Notes under the pieces: model-generated | What the model was told of the DNA's origin: nothing | Database searches by the model: none | Seen by the model: only the letters and a program-made list of their open reading frames with translations | Part shown: positions 27,962 through 37,827 of the stretch, piece by piece | How positions within the stretch are numbered: the stretch's first letter is position 1 | Layout: every line of letters begins with the position of its first letter | DNA from: CAWBOY01 sp963790585 | Lineage (GTDB): Bacteria; Planctomycetota; Planctomycetia; Gemmatales; Gemmataceae | Direction of reading: 5' to 3' | Assembly: GCA_963790585.1 (NCBI GenBank) | Contig: CAWBOY010000006.1 | Location: forward strand, 124,001-188,000 | DNA: 64,000 bases | Made by a program: the position numbers and the translations under genes

Positions 27962-28674
27962 CGCGACGAAATTGGTCGGTAAGAAATCACCCTATCTTAC
28001 TTCGCGCTCATCGCGGGTTCAAGCGGCTCATTTCCTTTATTGTTCGGATAGTGATAGGTGATTGAAAATGAGGCCCTTGGCTGTTTGCGTGGTTGCCCGC
28101 AAAGAGCAAGGGCCCGCGGTTCGAAGTATTTCAGAATAACGAACTTCAAACGCGCCGATTTCGGCATCTGCAGTCAGAATCCTGATCGGGTCGATGAAAG
28201 AACGCGATGTCTACCACGTTAATCAGGAGCAGCGCCGTTTCAAAGAGTACGGAGACCAGGAAAGTCACATAATACAGCAACGTCCGAGTTCTCATCGGAG
28301 GCTGCTCCGGAACCGGCTCGATTGCGCTCGGAATCGGAGATCGTTTTGCTGTGTGGGAGCACACTTCTTGCGGAACTCTTCCAGATTGCGAGTCGGAAGA
28401 AAATACGCGCAAGCGCTCAGCCGTTCGTCGCGACGTTGCGACGGCGAGTGCGGAATCCATCAAGTTCCCAACCGTAAGAGATCAGGCAGCGATCAGGAAA
28501 TATGCGTGGATAACTTAAGACCTCGCTACGGCGAGGTCAACATAAAATCAAGAGAAAAAAACAAAAAAGATCTTTCGTTTGTCTTTCCTGGGAGGCCCTT
28601 GCATTCGTCAGCCACCGTCAACGTGGTGTATTTGTGGTAGTCCGTACTATAGTTAGCGGGGGCGTGAATCGAGG
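27962..28674. other. Intergenic region with a strong hairpin and one possible small membrane protein
   Basis: Most of this stretch shows no gene. GGCCCTTG (28072-28079) pairs with CAAGGGCC (28107-28114), and an inner TTTGCG/CGCAAA helix extends it into a long hairpin without a T tract. See the separate small ORF at 28146-28295. Confidence 0.45.
28146..28295 (-). CDS. Possible 49-residue single-pass membrane protein
   Basis: ATG 28295 opens MRTRTLLYYV, with a continuous hydrophobic helix to about residue 31 (TFLVSVLFETALLLINVVDI) and a basic Cys/Arg tail. No ribosome site is convincing. A longer frame reaches 28463. No family is recognised, and it may be chance. Confidence 0.3.
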   Translation of the reverse strand: MRTRTLLYYVTFLVSVLFETALLLINVVDIAFFHRPDQDSDCRCRNRRV

Positions 28675-30300
28675 ATGATTGCACAATATCGAACTGGGCT
28701 ACCGGCCATGACGCTAGACTTGACCAATCGGATTGCTACCTTGCACCAAGAAGAGAAAACGATACTCCAGGGCGGTGGTCTGAAAGCGATCGAACGGCAG
28801 CACGAAAAAGGTCGGCTTACAGCTCGTGAGCGGATCCAGCGATTGATCGACCCCGGATCGGTTTTCTTTGAGCTCGGCTTGTGGGCGGCCTGGGGAATGT
28901 ATTCAGACTGGGGCGGCGCTCCTTCCGCCGGCGTTGTCACAGGCATCGGCACGATTTTGCATCGTCGCGCCATGGTCATTGCCAACGATGCCACGGTCAA
29001 GGCTGGGGCATTCTTTCCGATGACTTGTAAGAAAGTGCTCCGCGCCCAGCGGATCGCACTAGAAAACCGGATTCCGTTGGTCTACCTGGTCGATAGCGCG
29101 GGCGTTTTCCTGCCACTCCAGGACGAGGTCTTTCCGGACGAAGACGATTTCGGCCGTATTTTCCGCAACAATGCCGTCATATCGGCCGCCGGAGTTCCGC
29201 AGCTGGCCGCGATCTTGGGCAACTGCGTCGCCGGCGGTGGTTATCTGCCGGTGCTATGCGACCAGCTTCTCATGACCGAGGGGAGCGCGCTTTATCTGGC
29301 AGGTCCGGCTCTCGTTAAAGCCGCGATTGGGCAGACCGTGAGCCACGAGGAGCTTGGCGGCGCCGCCATGCACGCGGCGATTTCCGGCACTATCGATTTC
29401 CGAGAGCCGACCGAGGCATCCTGTCTCGAACGACTGCGGCGCCTCGTCGGCGTCTTGCCGCCGGATCTAGAAAGAAACACCGCTGGTGCAACGGCTCGCC
29501 CCGCTGAGGAACTGTTGAAAATCTTTACTCCGGCGGCCCGGCAAGAATACGACATACGCGATCTCTTGGTGTGCATTCTCGACGCTGGTCCTTTTGACGA
29601 GTACAAGGCCGAGTACGGTCTAACGCTGGTCTGCGGCTACGGCAGGCTCGGCGGCAAAGCCGTCGGTATCGTGGCCAATCAGCACAAGCGTTGCAAACCG
29701 GTCAATGGCCCGCTGCAGATCGGCGGCGTCCTCTACGTCGATAGCGCCGAAAAAGCCGCGCGATTCATTATGGATTGCAATCAAAGCCGCACACCGATCT
29801 TGTTCCTTCAAGACGTCAATGGCTTCATGGTTGGACGCGATTCGGAGCAGGCAGGCATCATTCGCGCCGGCGCGAAGCTGGTGAACGTCATCTCGAATAG
29901 CGTCGTCCCTAAGATCACGCTGATTCTCGGCGGCTCGTTCGGCGCGGGCAACTATGCTCTCTGTGGTAAAGCTTTCGACCCACGCTTCATCTTCGCCTGG
30001 CCGACGGCGCGCTACGCCGTCATGGGCGGCGAACAGGCCGCAAGCACGCTTCTCGACATTACGATCAGCGCCCTAAAAAGGGGTGGCCACGCGCCGGACG
30101 CGCAAGAACTGGAAGAGTTGCGGCGCAAAGTAGAAGCGAGTTATCTGGATCAGACGGACGTTCGTTACGCGGCCGCCCGTCTTTGGGTGGACAAGATCAT
30201 CGAACCCCTCCAAACGCGAGAATCCCTCCTTCTTGCCCTCGAAGTGGCAACGCGACACGATGAGGGGAAGCCCTTCAAAACGGGCGTCCTTCAAGTCTAA
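28675..30300 (+). CDS. Acyl-CoA carboxylase carboxyltransferase subunit (propionyl/methylcrotonyl-CoA type)
   Basis: A 541-residue biotin-dependent carboxyltransferase subunit that moves CO2 from carboxybiotin to an acyl-CoA. Both crotonase-like halves are present. The N half has ARERIQRLIDPGSVFFELG, DSAGVFLPLQDEVFPDEDDFGRIF and the oxyanion-loop Gly-rich GNCVAGGGYLPVL. The C half has FLQDVNGFMVG and GGSFGAGNYALCGKAFDPRF. DSAGVFLP and FAWP match methylcrotonyl-CoA carboxylase beta subunits more than propionyl-CoA ones, so leucine degradation is possible. No biotin carboxylase subunit lies next to it. An alternative start is ATG 28708. A MITE-like element sits directly after the stop. Confidence 0.88.
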   Translation: MIAQYRTGLPAMTLDLTNRIATLHQEEKTILQGGGLKAIERQHEKGRLTARERIQRLIDPGSVFFELGLWAAWGMYSDWGGAPSAGVVTGIGTILHRRAMVIANDATVKAGAFFPMTCKKVLRAQRIALENRIPLVYLVDSAGVFLPLQDEVFPDEDDFGRIFRNNAVISAAGVPQLAAILGNCVAGGGYLPVLCDQLLMTEGSALYLAGPALVKAAIGQTVSHEELGGAAMHAAISGTIDFREPTEASCLERLRRLVGVLPPDLERNTAGATARPAEELLKIFTPAARQEYDIRDLLVCILDAGPFDEYKAEYGLTLVCGYGRLGGKAVGIVANQHKRCKPVNGPLQIGGVLYVDSAEKAARFIMDCNQSRTPILFLQDVNGFMVGRDSEQAGIIRAGAKLVNVISNSVVPKITLILGGSFGAGNYALCGKAFDPRFIFAWPTARYAVMGGEQAASTLLDITISALKRGGHAPDAQELEELRRKVEASYLDQTDVRYAAARLWVDKIIEPLQTRESLLLALEVATRHDEGKPFKTGVLQV

Positions 30301-30301
30301 G

Positions 30302-30539
30302 AGGGTGTTTATTAAGTCCCACACGCCGTTTTTCGTGGACAAGGCTACTCTTTTATTTGGCAAGGGTGGAACGGGGCATACTTGGCAAACGCGCACGAAT
30401 CAAGCCGTAAATCTTTTATTACTATAGACTTGAGACAAATATCACCAAGTTGATAAGCATTAGCCAGACGACCACCCTTGCCAAAGTAGATTTGGCTGGC
30501 AAGGGTGGTCCGGCCGAGGGGGGGCTTAATAAACACCTT
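30302..30539. mobile_element. MITE-like element with 19-bp terminal inverted repeats
   Basis: AGGGTGTTTATTAAGTCCC (30302-30320) and GGGGCTTAATAAACACCTT (30521-30539) are inverted repeats with 17 of 19 matches. Inside, GGCAAGGGTGG occurs three times in both orientations. There is no coding capacity in 238 bases. It begins one base after the carboxyltransferase stop codon. Confidence 0.65.
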
Positions 30540-30653
30540 CAAAGGTTCATCAACTCTTCTTGCTATCGCTCCTTCTGGCGCGAGCCGCTTTTCCTATAAC
30601 TCCCCTGAATCGCTTGTAATACCGTGTCGTTCCAATTGTCTCTGGAGTTCCCC

Positions 30654-31043
30654 ATGCGTTGCTGCTCTTTCGCAGTCGCTTTGCTGATCGTGGCCCCGGT
30701 ATTGGGTTTCGAGGAAAAGGACGCCAAGCCGATAACGGTTGCCGACGCCGCCAAGATGGTTGACAAGAAAGTGACCGTCGAGCTGGAAATCAAGTCGATC
30801 GGCAAGGGAAATGGCGTCTACTTCATCAATTCGGAAGAGGACTTCAAGAGCGAGAAAAACTTCACGATCTTCGTCAATGCCGACGGCGTCAAGAAGCTGA
30901 AGGAAGCCAAAATCGAAGATCCGGCGACCCACTTCAAAGGGAAGACCGTCCGCGTCAGCGGCACCGTTAAGATGTATAAGGAGAAGCCGGAAATCGTCGT
31001 CGAGGATCCCAACCAAATTGAGATCGTCGAAAAGAAGAAGTGA
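30654..31043 (+). CDS. Exported OB-fold-like protein
   Basis: A 129-residue exported protein. The signal peptide is at residues 1-19 (MRCCSFAVALLIVAPVLGF). A small beta-barrel follows (KKVTVELEIKSIGKGNGVYFINSE, KGKTVRVSGTVKMYKEKPEIVVEDP), the pattern of secreted OB-fold domains often annotated nucleic-acid-binding in planctomycetes. The mature protein is very Lys/Glu-rich. I chose ATG 30654 because GGAG lies 7 bases upstream. Ligand unknown. Confidence 0.72.
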   Translation: MRCCSFAVALLIVAPVLGFEEKDAKPITVADAAKMVDKKVTVELEIKSIGKGNGVYFINSEEDFKSEKNFTIFVNADGVKKLKEAKIEDPATHFKGKTVRVSGTVKMYKEKPEIVVEDPNQIEIVEKKK

Positions 31044-31080
31044 TTGTTTTCGATCGTCCGGCACTCATGCTCAACGCAGT

Positions 31081-31146
31081 CGCTCACCAGCCCGAAGCGC
31101 CAACGACGGGTTCCTGATAAGGAACCCCGCGCTCGAGCTTGGGGCT
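31081..31146. terminator. Palindromic intergenic element, bidirectional terminator candidate
   Basis: GGGTTCC and GGAACCC pair across TGATAA near 31108-31127, inside outer arms of AGCCC/GGGGCT and GCGC/GCGC. It separates the convergent OB-fold and typA genes. Confidence 0.5.
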
Positions 31147-31164
31147 GGTGAGAATCGTGCCAGA

Positions 31165-33025
31165 TCACGACTCAGATTTCCGCCCATATTTCTTGCGATC
31201 ATTTTCCTTTAGATATCGCTTACGCAATCGGATCGCGGTGGGAGTGATTTCAACCAGCTCATCATCTTCGATATATTCCAAGGCCAACTCCAACGTCAGC
31301 TGGCGTGGCGGTTTCAGGATCACCGCCTTGTCGGTGCCGGAGGCGCGCATATTCGTCAGCTTCTTCTCGCGGGTCGCGTTGACCGGCAAATCGTTGTCGC
31401 GGCAATGTTCCGCGACGATCTGGCCTTCGTAGATCTGCTCGCCGGCGCCGATGAACAGATTGCCGCGCTCCTGAAGATTATCGAGAGCGAACGCTGTCGT
31501 GCGGCCGGTTTCCGTGGCGATCATGACGCCATTGATGCGGCTCGGAATCGAGCCGCGAATCGGCTGATAGTCGAAGAAGGTATGATGGATGATCGCTTCG
31601 CCGCTGGTTGCGGTCATGAGTCGCGTTTTGAGGCCGATGAGCCCGCGGGCCGGAATTGTGAATTCCATGTGCGTCATGGAGCCGCGGCCATCCATCTTGA
31701 GACATTCGGCCCGGCGATTTCCCACCAGTTCCATCACCGAACCAACAGAACCCGGCGGCACCTCGATCACGAGGTACTCGATCGGCTCCATCGTCACGCC
31801 ATCAATCACCTTATTGAGAACGCGCGGCTTACCAACGGACATTTCATATCCTTCACGTCGCATGGTTTCCAACAGGATCCCAAGGTGCAGCAAGCCGCGA
31901 CCCGCGACGTGGAACTCGTCCCGTTTCACTTCGTCTGGTCGGACGCGCAACGCAACGTTGGATTCAAGCTCTTTCATGAGCCGGTCGCGCAGCTGCCGGC
32001 TGGTGACGAACTGGCCATCCTGGCCAACGAAAGGCGAATCGTTGATTCGGAAAATCATTTCCAGAGTGGGCTCGTCGATCTTCACCGGCGGCAGGGCCGT
32101 CGGATTGTCGAAATCCGCGATCGTGTCTCCGATGTCGACTCCTTCCATGCCGACGACGGCACAGATGTCTCCCGCCGTTACCTCGTTGACTTCGACGCGG
32201 CCCAACCTATCGAACACGAGGAGCTGGGTCACCTTACTGTCGACGCGGCGTCCGTCCGCCTTCATGAGCGCGACGCGTTGATTCTTTTTCATCTTTCCAG
32301 CTGTGACGCGCCCCACGCCGATACGACCGACGTAATCGCTGTGGTCCAGCGTGAGAACAAGCAGCTGCAGCGGATCGTCTGGCTCAACATCTGGACCAGG
32401 GACATATTTGACGATTGCGTCGTAGATCGGTAACAGATCGACGGGCTTTATCGACATGTCCGTGGTGGCGATGCCGGCGCGACCAGAGGCGTAAAGTGTC
32501 GGGAAGTCGAGCGTCTGATCGTCCGCGTCCAATTCAACGAAGAGATCGAAAACGCCATTCACCACATCGACGATGCGCGCGTCGGGGCGGTCGATTTTAT
32601 TGATGACGACAATGGGCCGTAAACCGGCGGCGAAGGCCTTGCGCAGCACAAAGCGAGTTTGTGGCATGACGCCTTCGGCAGCGTCGACGAGCAACAAAGC
32701 GCCGTCGGCCATCTTGAGGACGCGCTCAACCTCACCACCGAAGTCTGCGTGACCGGGCGTGTCAATCAGGTTGAACTTATACGTTACGCCGTCAGGGCGC
32801 TGGGTAAGTAATAGCGCAATTCTTGCTTAAAATCGTGATGCCGCGCTCGCGCTCTAGCGGATTGGAGTCCATGATGAGGCTATGTTGGCCCCCCTCCAAC
32901 TTCTCGAGTTCACCCGTGCGAAAGTTGCCGGATTGCTTGAGGAGGTTGTCCACGAGCGTCGTTTTGCCATGATCGACGTGTGCGATAATCGCCACGTTTC
33001 GGATATCCGAACGTTTCATTGTCAC
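31165..33025 (-). CDS. typA: Translational GTPase TypA/BipA, frameshifted
   Basis: A ribosome-binding GTPase of the TypA/BipA family that acts in ribosome assembly and stress adaptation. The N-terminal piece (33025-32792) has the P-loop AHVDHGKTTL and switch region LERERGITILSKN. The larger piece (32712-31165) has IDTPGHADFGGEVERV, NKIDRPDAR and the BipA C-terminal domain (LVEITPTAIRLRKRYL). The two are separated by one break at GGCGCT (32796-32800). Adding GC gives TYPARPDGVTYKFNLIDTPG, a continuous protein of about 620 residues. There is no other damage, so the gene is probably functional. Confidence 0.93.
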
Positions 33026-33201
33026 TTTTCTCGAGGCCGTTGGGTCCGCGGTCCGAATGCGTGGCCGCGACGGGAGAGATCGCTAATTATAGAAGAAGCG
33101 GCCCTAGACCGGATAGGGCAACTCTCATGAGGGACTCGTGTAGAGTCGATGAAGCCACTGGGATGGTGCGATTCTCTTATCTCTTAATCGATTAAGGCGC
33201 C

Positions 33202-33682
33202 ATGAAAATACTACTCATTCGTCATGCCGAAGCTGTGGCGCGGGAGGAGACTTCGGTACCGGATGAGGAGCGCCCTCTTACCGAACGGGGTCAAATGCAG
33301 AGCCGGAGCCTCGCGGAAGCGCTGCAACGGCGCGGCATTTTTTTGGGAAAGGTTGCCTGTAGCCCTTATCTGCGGGCACGACAAACGGCTGAGGCGATCG
33401 TAGCGAATTGGGCCGATCCCAAGCCTGAGGTGCTTATATGCGACGCGCTGGCCCCCGATGGCAAAGAAAAGAAATTGACCCGTTTCGTACGCGTCATGGA
33501 AAGTGAACAGGTTACACTGGTCGGCCACATGCCTGACTTGGCGGAATACGTTGCCTGGCTGATAGGCGACAAAAGCGCAACTCCACCTAACCAAATGCGG
33601 AGCTGCGTTAGTAAAGTGTGAGGCGGGCCCGTCCAAAGGCGGTGGCGTACTCACATGGATGGTTACACCAGATTGGTGTTGA
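33202..33682 (+). CDS. sixA: Phosphohistidine phosphatase SixA, frameshifted near the end
   Basis: A histidine-phosphatase superfamily protein of about 160 residues. The catalytic RHG-type motif LIRHAEAV is at residues 5-12, with SPYLRARQTAE and the second catalytic His in LVGHMPDLAEY. The uninterrupted frame stops at 33621, but adding GC at AGCGCAA (33574-33579) restores the family tail (LHLTKCGAA, GPSKGGGVLTWMVTPDW) with TGA at 33680-33682. SixA removes phosphate from phosphohistidine on HPt or PTS proteins. Confidence 0.85.
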
Positions 33683-33833
33683 GAGACGGTGCCATAAGGT
33701 TGGGGCGGCACGTTTCCAATGTGTCGATGCGTCGCCTTTTTCGGGATTTGGTAAGTTTTCTCAAAGCACCTGCCTCCCAGCACTTATCGCCTAAGGATTG
33801 CCGAAAACGTGCCACCATAACCTACGTTGGATT

Positions 33834-34828
33834 TCATTCAAATAGCTTGCTCACCGATTCATTCATGTGAATTCGTTTGATCGCCTCGCCCATAAGCGGT
33901 GCAACGCTGAGGACGGTTAGGTTCGGCATCTGTTTCTGCGGTGGCACGGGGATGCTGTCGGTTATTACGATTTGTCGGATCTTGGAATCGCGTAATCGTT
34001 CGATAGCCGGTCCGCAGAGAACGGCATGGGTCGCGCAGGCGTAAACCTCACGTGCCCCGGCTTTGAGCGCGACATGGGCTGCGCCGACGACGCTTCCGGC
34101 GGTTGAGATCATGTCATCAAAAATGACCGCGATTTTGCCTTCGAGGGAAGCACCGATCAAGTTCGCTTGCGTCGTTTGCATCGCACTGGAACGTCGCTTG
34201 TCTACCACGGCGATCGAACCGCCGAGCTTCTTCTGATGCAGCAGCGCTTTCTTGATGCTACCCTCGTCGGGGCTCAGAACGACAAAATCTTGAACCGGGA
34301 TGTTGAGGAGGCGCACATAATCATTGATCACAGGTCCGGCGTGAAGGTGATCGACCGGGATGTCAAAAAAACCCTGGATTTGCGCTGCATGGAGGTCCAA
34401 CGCAATAATCCGGTCGGCACCGGCACTGGTAATAAGGTTGGCGACGAGCTTGGCCGTGATCGGTACACGACCCTGATCCTTGCGGTCCTGCCGGGCGTAG
34501 CCGTAATACGGCAAGACAACTGTGATTCGGGCCGCGCTCGCTCGCTTGAAGCAATCGAGCATCACCAGCAATTCCATCAAGTTTTCGTTCACTGGCGGGC
34601 AGGTCGGCTGCACGAGAAAGATGTCGCGCCGCGCACGTCTTCCTCAATGCGCAGCGAGATCTCGCCGTCCGGGAACCGGCTTAGTGTCACCTTGCCCAGA
34701 GAATCGCCCAAGTAGAGCGCGATCTTCTCCGCCAATGGTACGTTGGCCTGGCCGCTAAAGACCTTCAGCTTGTGATTAGAAAAGGTGTACGTGGGAGATC
34801 CGCCTGACGTCGCGCCGGTATGTGTCAT
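33834..34828 (-). CDS. prs: Ribose-phosphate pyrophosphokinase (PRPP synthetase), frameshifted
   Basis: Makes PRPP from ribose-5-phosphate and ATP for nucleotide, His and Trp synthesis. The N-terminal piece (34828-34589) has KLKVFSGQANVPLAEKIA and SRFPDGEISLRI. The main piece (34613-33834) has the flexible loop PYYGYARQDRKDQGR, DLHAAQIQGFFDIPVDHL, and the PRPP-binding loop VIFDDMISTAGSV. The break at 34625-34635 is repaired by one GC in the GCGC run (VRGARDIFLVQPTCPP). The length is then near 330 residues, as usual. Confidence 0.95.
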
Positions 34829-34967
34829 CTGTGCCCCGATTGATGATGCTATGGTGTCAGGATTGTGATGAACAGATGAAAGCCCGACTCAAACCGAATC
34901 GGGCGAAGGATAGCCGGCTAGCGTTCTGTCTGTGTAGCGCGCAATGCAATCTATTTGGCGCTCTCTC

Positions 34968-36081
34968 TCATTTCCCCTTCTTGTTCAGCTTGGCTGCTTT
35001 GTATCGCAGGTAAGCCTGAATGAAGGCGTCGAGGTCGCCATCGAGCACATTATTGACCGCTGGCGTCTGCACCTCGGTGCGGACATCTTTTACAAGCGTG
35101 TAGGGCTGCATCACGTAGTTGCGGATTTGCGAACCCCAGGAAACTTCGCCTTTTTCGTCGTATTGCTTCTCAACTTCTGCCAGCTGCTTCTGCTCCTCGA
35201 TCTTATAAAGACGTGATTTCAGCAGCTTCATGGCATTGTCGGCATTCTTGTGCTGACTTCGCTCAGTGCGGCTTTCAGCCGCGATGCCGGTCGGAATGTG
35301 GATGAAACGCACCCCGGATTCGGTCTTGTTCTGATGTTGGCCGCCCGGCCCACCGCTGCGGAACGTCTGACGAATCAAGTCATCGTCTTTGACTTCGATC
35401 TCGATTGTATTGTCCAATTCCGGCATGACGTCGATGGCGGCGAACGACGTCTGGCGACGGGCGTTCGAGTCGAACGGGCTAATCCGAACGAGCCGGTGGA
35501 CGCCGGTTTCGCTTTGTAAGTAGCCATAAGCATATTCGCCGACGACATGGAGCGTGGCACTGCGAATGCCGGCTTCTTCGTTTTTTAGCTCATCGACCAT
35601 TTCGAGTTGAAACCCTTGCCGCTCGGCCCAGCGAATATACATGCGCATAAGCATCTCGGCCCAGTCGCAAGCCTCCGTTCCTCCCGTTCCAGCTTGAATA
35701 CGCAAAAACGCATTGCTGCCGTCCTGCGAGCCGCTGAGCATCGAGCGCAGCTCAAAATCGGCGAGGCGTTTCTCGAATTTGGGTAATTCGGCCTCTAATT
35801 CCGATTCCAGCGAGGCGTCTTCATCCGCGAACTCGAGGAGCGTTTGAATCTCGGCGGCGGCCTCGGTCAATTCCTCATATGGCTTGAGGAAGCCATTGAT
35901 CGGCTTGAGTTGGTTGATGACCTGCTGTGCCTTTTCCTGGTTATCCCAGAACCCTTGCTCCCCCATTTTGGCAGTGAGCCTCTCGCGCTCGGCCTTTTTC
36001 GAGTCGAAGTCAAAGAGAGTCCCGGAGCACGGTCAAACGGCTCATGACTTCGTCACTACGGCGGCGCAGATCAGCGTTCAT
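34968..36081 (-). CDS. prfB: Peptide chain release factor 2 with programmed +1 frameshift
   Basis: RF2 recognises UAA and UGA. Reading from ATG 36081 gives MNADLRRRSDEVMSRL and reaches CTT TGA C (TGA at 36012-36010). A +1 shift at CTTTGA reads on as DFDSKKAERERLTAKMGEQGFWD, the standard RF2 N-terminal region. The remainder (to 34968) has the peptidyl-hydrolysis GGQ loop in RSGGPGGQHQNKTES. CTTTGAC is the known autoregulatory slip site, where low RF2 favours shifting. A weak CGGGA element lies just before it in place of a strong internal Shine-Dalgarno. Total length is about 370 residues. Confidence 0.96.
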
Positions 36082-36214
36082 AACGGTCCTCAATTGGGTA
36101 ACCACCCAAACTGGCAGGGCGAGTTTCGGAAGTAGGTACTATATCGAATTGAAGAGGGAGGCTACAATTGGGAACGGCTGACAAACAAGAAAGACAGACT
36201 CGAGGAGAAAAAGA

Positions 36215-36439
36215 ATGTCGCCAGTATTGACGTCATTAGGAATCGATCAAATGAGCGTCGACGAGCGGATGAAGTTGATTGACGAAATCTGGGCCAGCAT
36301 TGCCGAAAGCTCCGACGTCGTAGCGCTCAGCAACGCGCAAAAGCAAGACTTGCAAAGGCGGCTGGCACCTTTTAAGGTCGATCCGAAGGTAGAATCTACC
36401 TGGGAAGAGGTTCAGGCTCGCGTCTGGGGCAAGACATGA
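36215..36439 (+). CDS. Addiction-module antitoxin-like protein (TIGR02574-type)
   Basis: A 74-residue protein of the small addiction-module component family. It shows MSVDERMKLIDEIWASIAES, a central LSNAQKQDLQRRLAPFK, and WEEVQARVWGK at the end, matching the usual helix-helix-tail pattern. Its stop overlaps the start codon of a short ORF (36436) that begins like a RelE/ParE toxin but ends after 22 codons, so the toxin seems lost. Confidence 0.8.
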   Translation: MSPVLTSLGIDQMSVDERMKLIDEIWASIAESSDVVALSNAQKQDLQRRLAPFKVDPKVESTWEEVQARVWGKT

Positions 36440-36504
36440 ACCGAGCGTTGATCACTCCGCCGGACGCCAAGGCAAATTTGTTTGAGGCACATCAGATAAT
36501 ATAG
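36436..36504 (+). pseudogene. Truncated RelE/ParE-type toxin remnant
   Basis: ATGA overlap with the antitoxin stop. The frame reads MNRALITPPDAKANLFEAHQ and then ends at TAG. RelE/ParE toxins begin with a similar beta strand and a helix of the AEADI-EAY type but run to about 90-100 residues. What remains is only the first strand and part of the first helix. Confidence 0.5.
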
Positions 36505-36505
36505 C

Positions 36506-37810
36506 TCACGCCAACATCAAACGCTCGGTCGCCTCATCGTAAGTCAACAAGTCGCCGTACCTGGCCCAGTTTAGAAACGTCTGAAACACCTTTTCGTAAT
36601 CTTCTTGCGGCATGTTCAAAACGACAGTCTCCAGCACGAAATCGCGGTCGATTTCGTGTTTTGGCTCGCGCTTGATCGCCTCGACCACGTCGCGGAACAA
36701 TCGCATTTTCATCAAGTGCTCACGCCAGAGAGTGACTCGATCTTGCGAGTTAGCTTTGACAAACACCTGGCCGGGTCCGTCGAGGACGACCTGACGTCGC
36801 GGAGTATCGACGAGGTCGAGCATTTCGGCGGCCTTGACGGCTGTGATAACTTGGCCAAACTCGCGATTTGTGTCGGCGGCGATCCGGAAAATGTCCTCGC
36901 GGCCGCCGCGGGCATCAAGGTATTCGAGCAAGCCGACCACCTCTCCCGCCGACGCTTGCGGCAACGGCTCGAACGCGGTCGGCCCGGTGCCGGCCGGGGT
37001 CGCCAGCGTATCTGGCAACTCTGTATGCGTAATGACCTCATGAAGATGATCGACGAGAGCTAATACTCCAGAGGAGCGATAGTCGCGCGGCCGGGGCAAG
37101 CGGTTTTCGACGATCGTCCTCACTTTGCCAGGATTGGCGCCGAGGATAACGATGCGGTCGGCCATGTAAACCACCTCCTTAATGTCATGGCTGACAAGAA
37201 GGATCGTTGAGAGGCGCCTTTGGCCAGCCGACCAGATGTCGATGACTTCGGCTCGAAGACTTTCCGCCGTCAACGCGTCGACGTGGCTGAATGGCTCGTC
37301 CATGAACAAAACCTCCGGATCGACGGCCAGAGCGCGTGCCATGCCGACGCGCTGTTTCATGCCGCCCGAAAGCTCGCGGGGGTAGGCGTCCTCAAAGCCG
37401 ATTAAGCCGACCATGTGAATCGCTTTCTCGGCACGCTCGGCGATCTGCGGTCCTGGAAGCCCCGAGGCACGCAAAACAGTGCGGACATTCTCCGTCACTG
37501 TCATCCACGGGAAGAGAGCAAAACTCTGGAAGACGATTGCTACGCCAGGATTCAGTCCCTCGAGTCGCTGTCCATGCGAGTAAACTTCCCCCCGTGTTGG
37601 ACGAATCAAGCCGGCAAGAATTCGCAAGATAGTCGATTTGCCGCAGCCCGATGGCCCGAGCAGGGCCACGACTTCGCCTGGGCGAATCGTGAGATTGATG
37701 TCTTCCAGCACGCGCAGGGGTTGACCGCTTGGCTGAAGGAAGTCGTGCCAAATGCTGCGGGCTTCACATAGGTCGGCGCGTGACGCTTCAAATGGTTTGG
37801 ACATCTTCAT
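36506..37810 (-). CDS. Nitrate/taurine-type ABC transporter ATPase with C-terminal AAA-associated domain
   Basis: A 434-residue ABC ATPase of the NrtD/SsuB/TauB class. Walker A is GPSGCGKST (residues about 53-61), the Q loop VFQSFALFPWM, the signature LSGGMKQR, Walker B VLFMDEPFSHVD and the H loop LVSHD. From about residue 290 an extra AAA-associated regulatory domain follows, with GEVVGLLEYLDARGGREDIFRIA and FQTFLNWARYGDLL. It powers the two-domain permease whose gene ends 17 bases upstream. No periplasmic substrate-binding gene lies beside it, so the substrate is unknown. Confidence 0.9.
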   Translation of the reverse strand: MKMSKPFEASRADLCEARSIWHDFLQPSGQPLRVLEDINLTIRPGEVVALLGPSGCGKSTILRILAGLIRPTRGEVYSHGQRLEGLNPGVAIVFQSFALFPWMTVTENVRTVLRASGLPGPQIAERAEKAIHMVGLIGFEDAYPRELSGGMKQRVGMARALAVDPEVLFMDEPFSHVDALTAESLRAEVIDIWSAGQRRLSTILLVSHDIKEVVYMADRIVILGANPGKVRTIVENRLPRPRDYRSSGVLALVDHLHEVITHTELPDTLATPAGTGPTAFEPLPQASAGEVVGLLEYLDARGGREDIFRIAADTNREFGQVITAVKAAEMLDLVDTPRRQVVLDGPGQVFVKANSQDRVTLWREHLMKMRLFRDVVEAIKREPKHEIDRDFVLETVVLNMPQEDYEKVFQTFLNWARYGDLLTYDEATERLMLA

Positions 37811-37827
37811 AATCCCTTATTCGGCCG

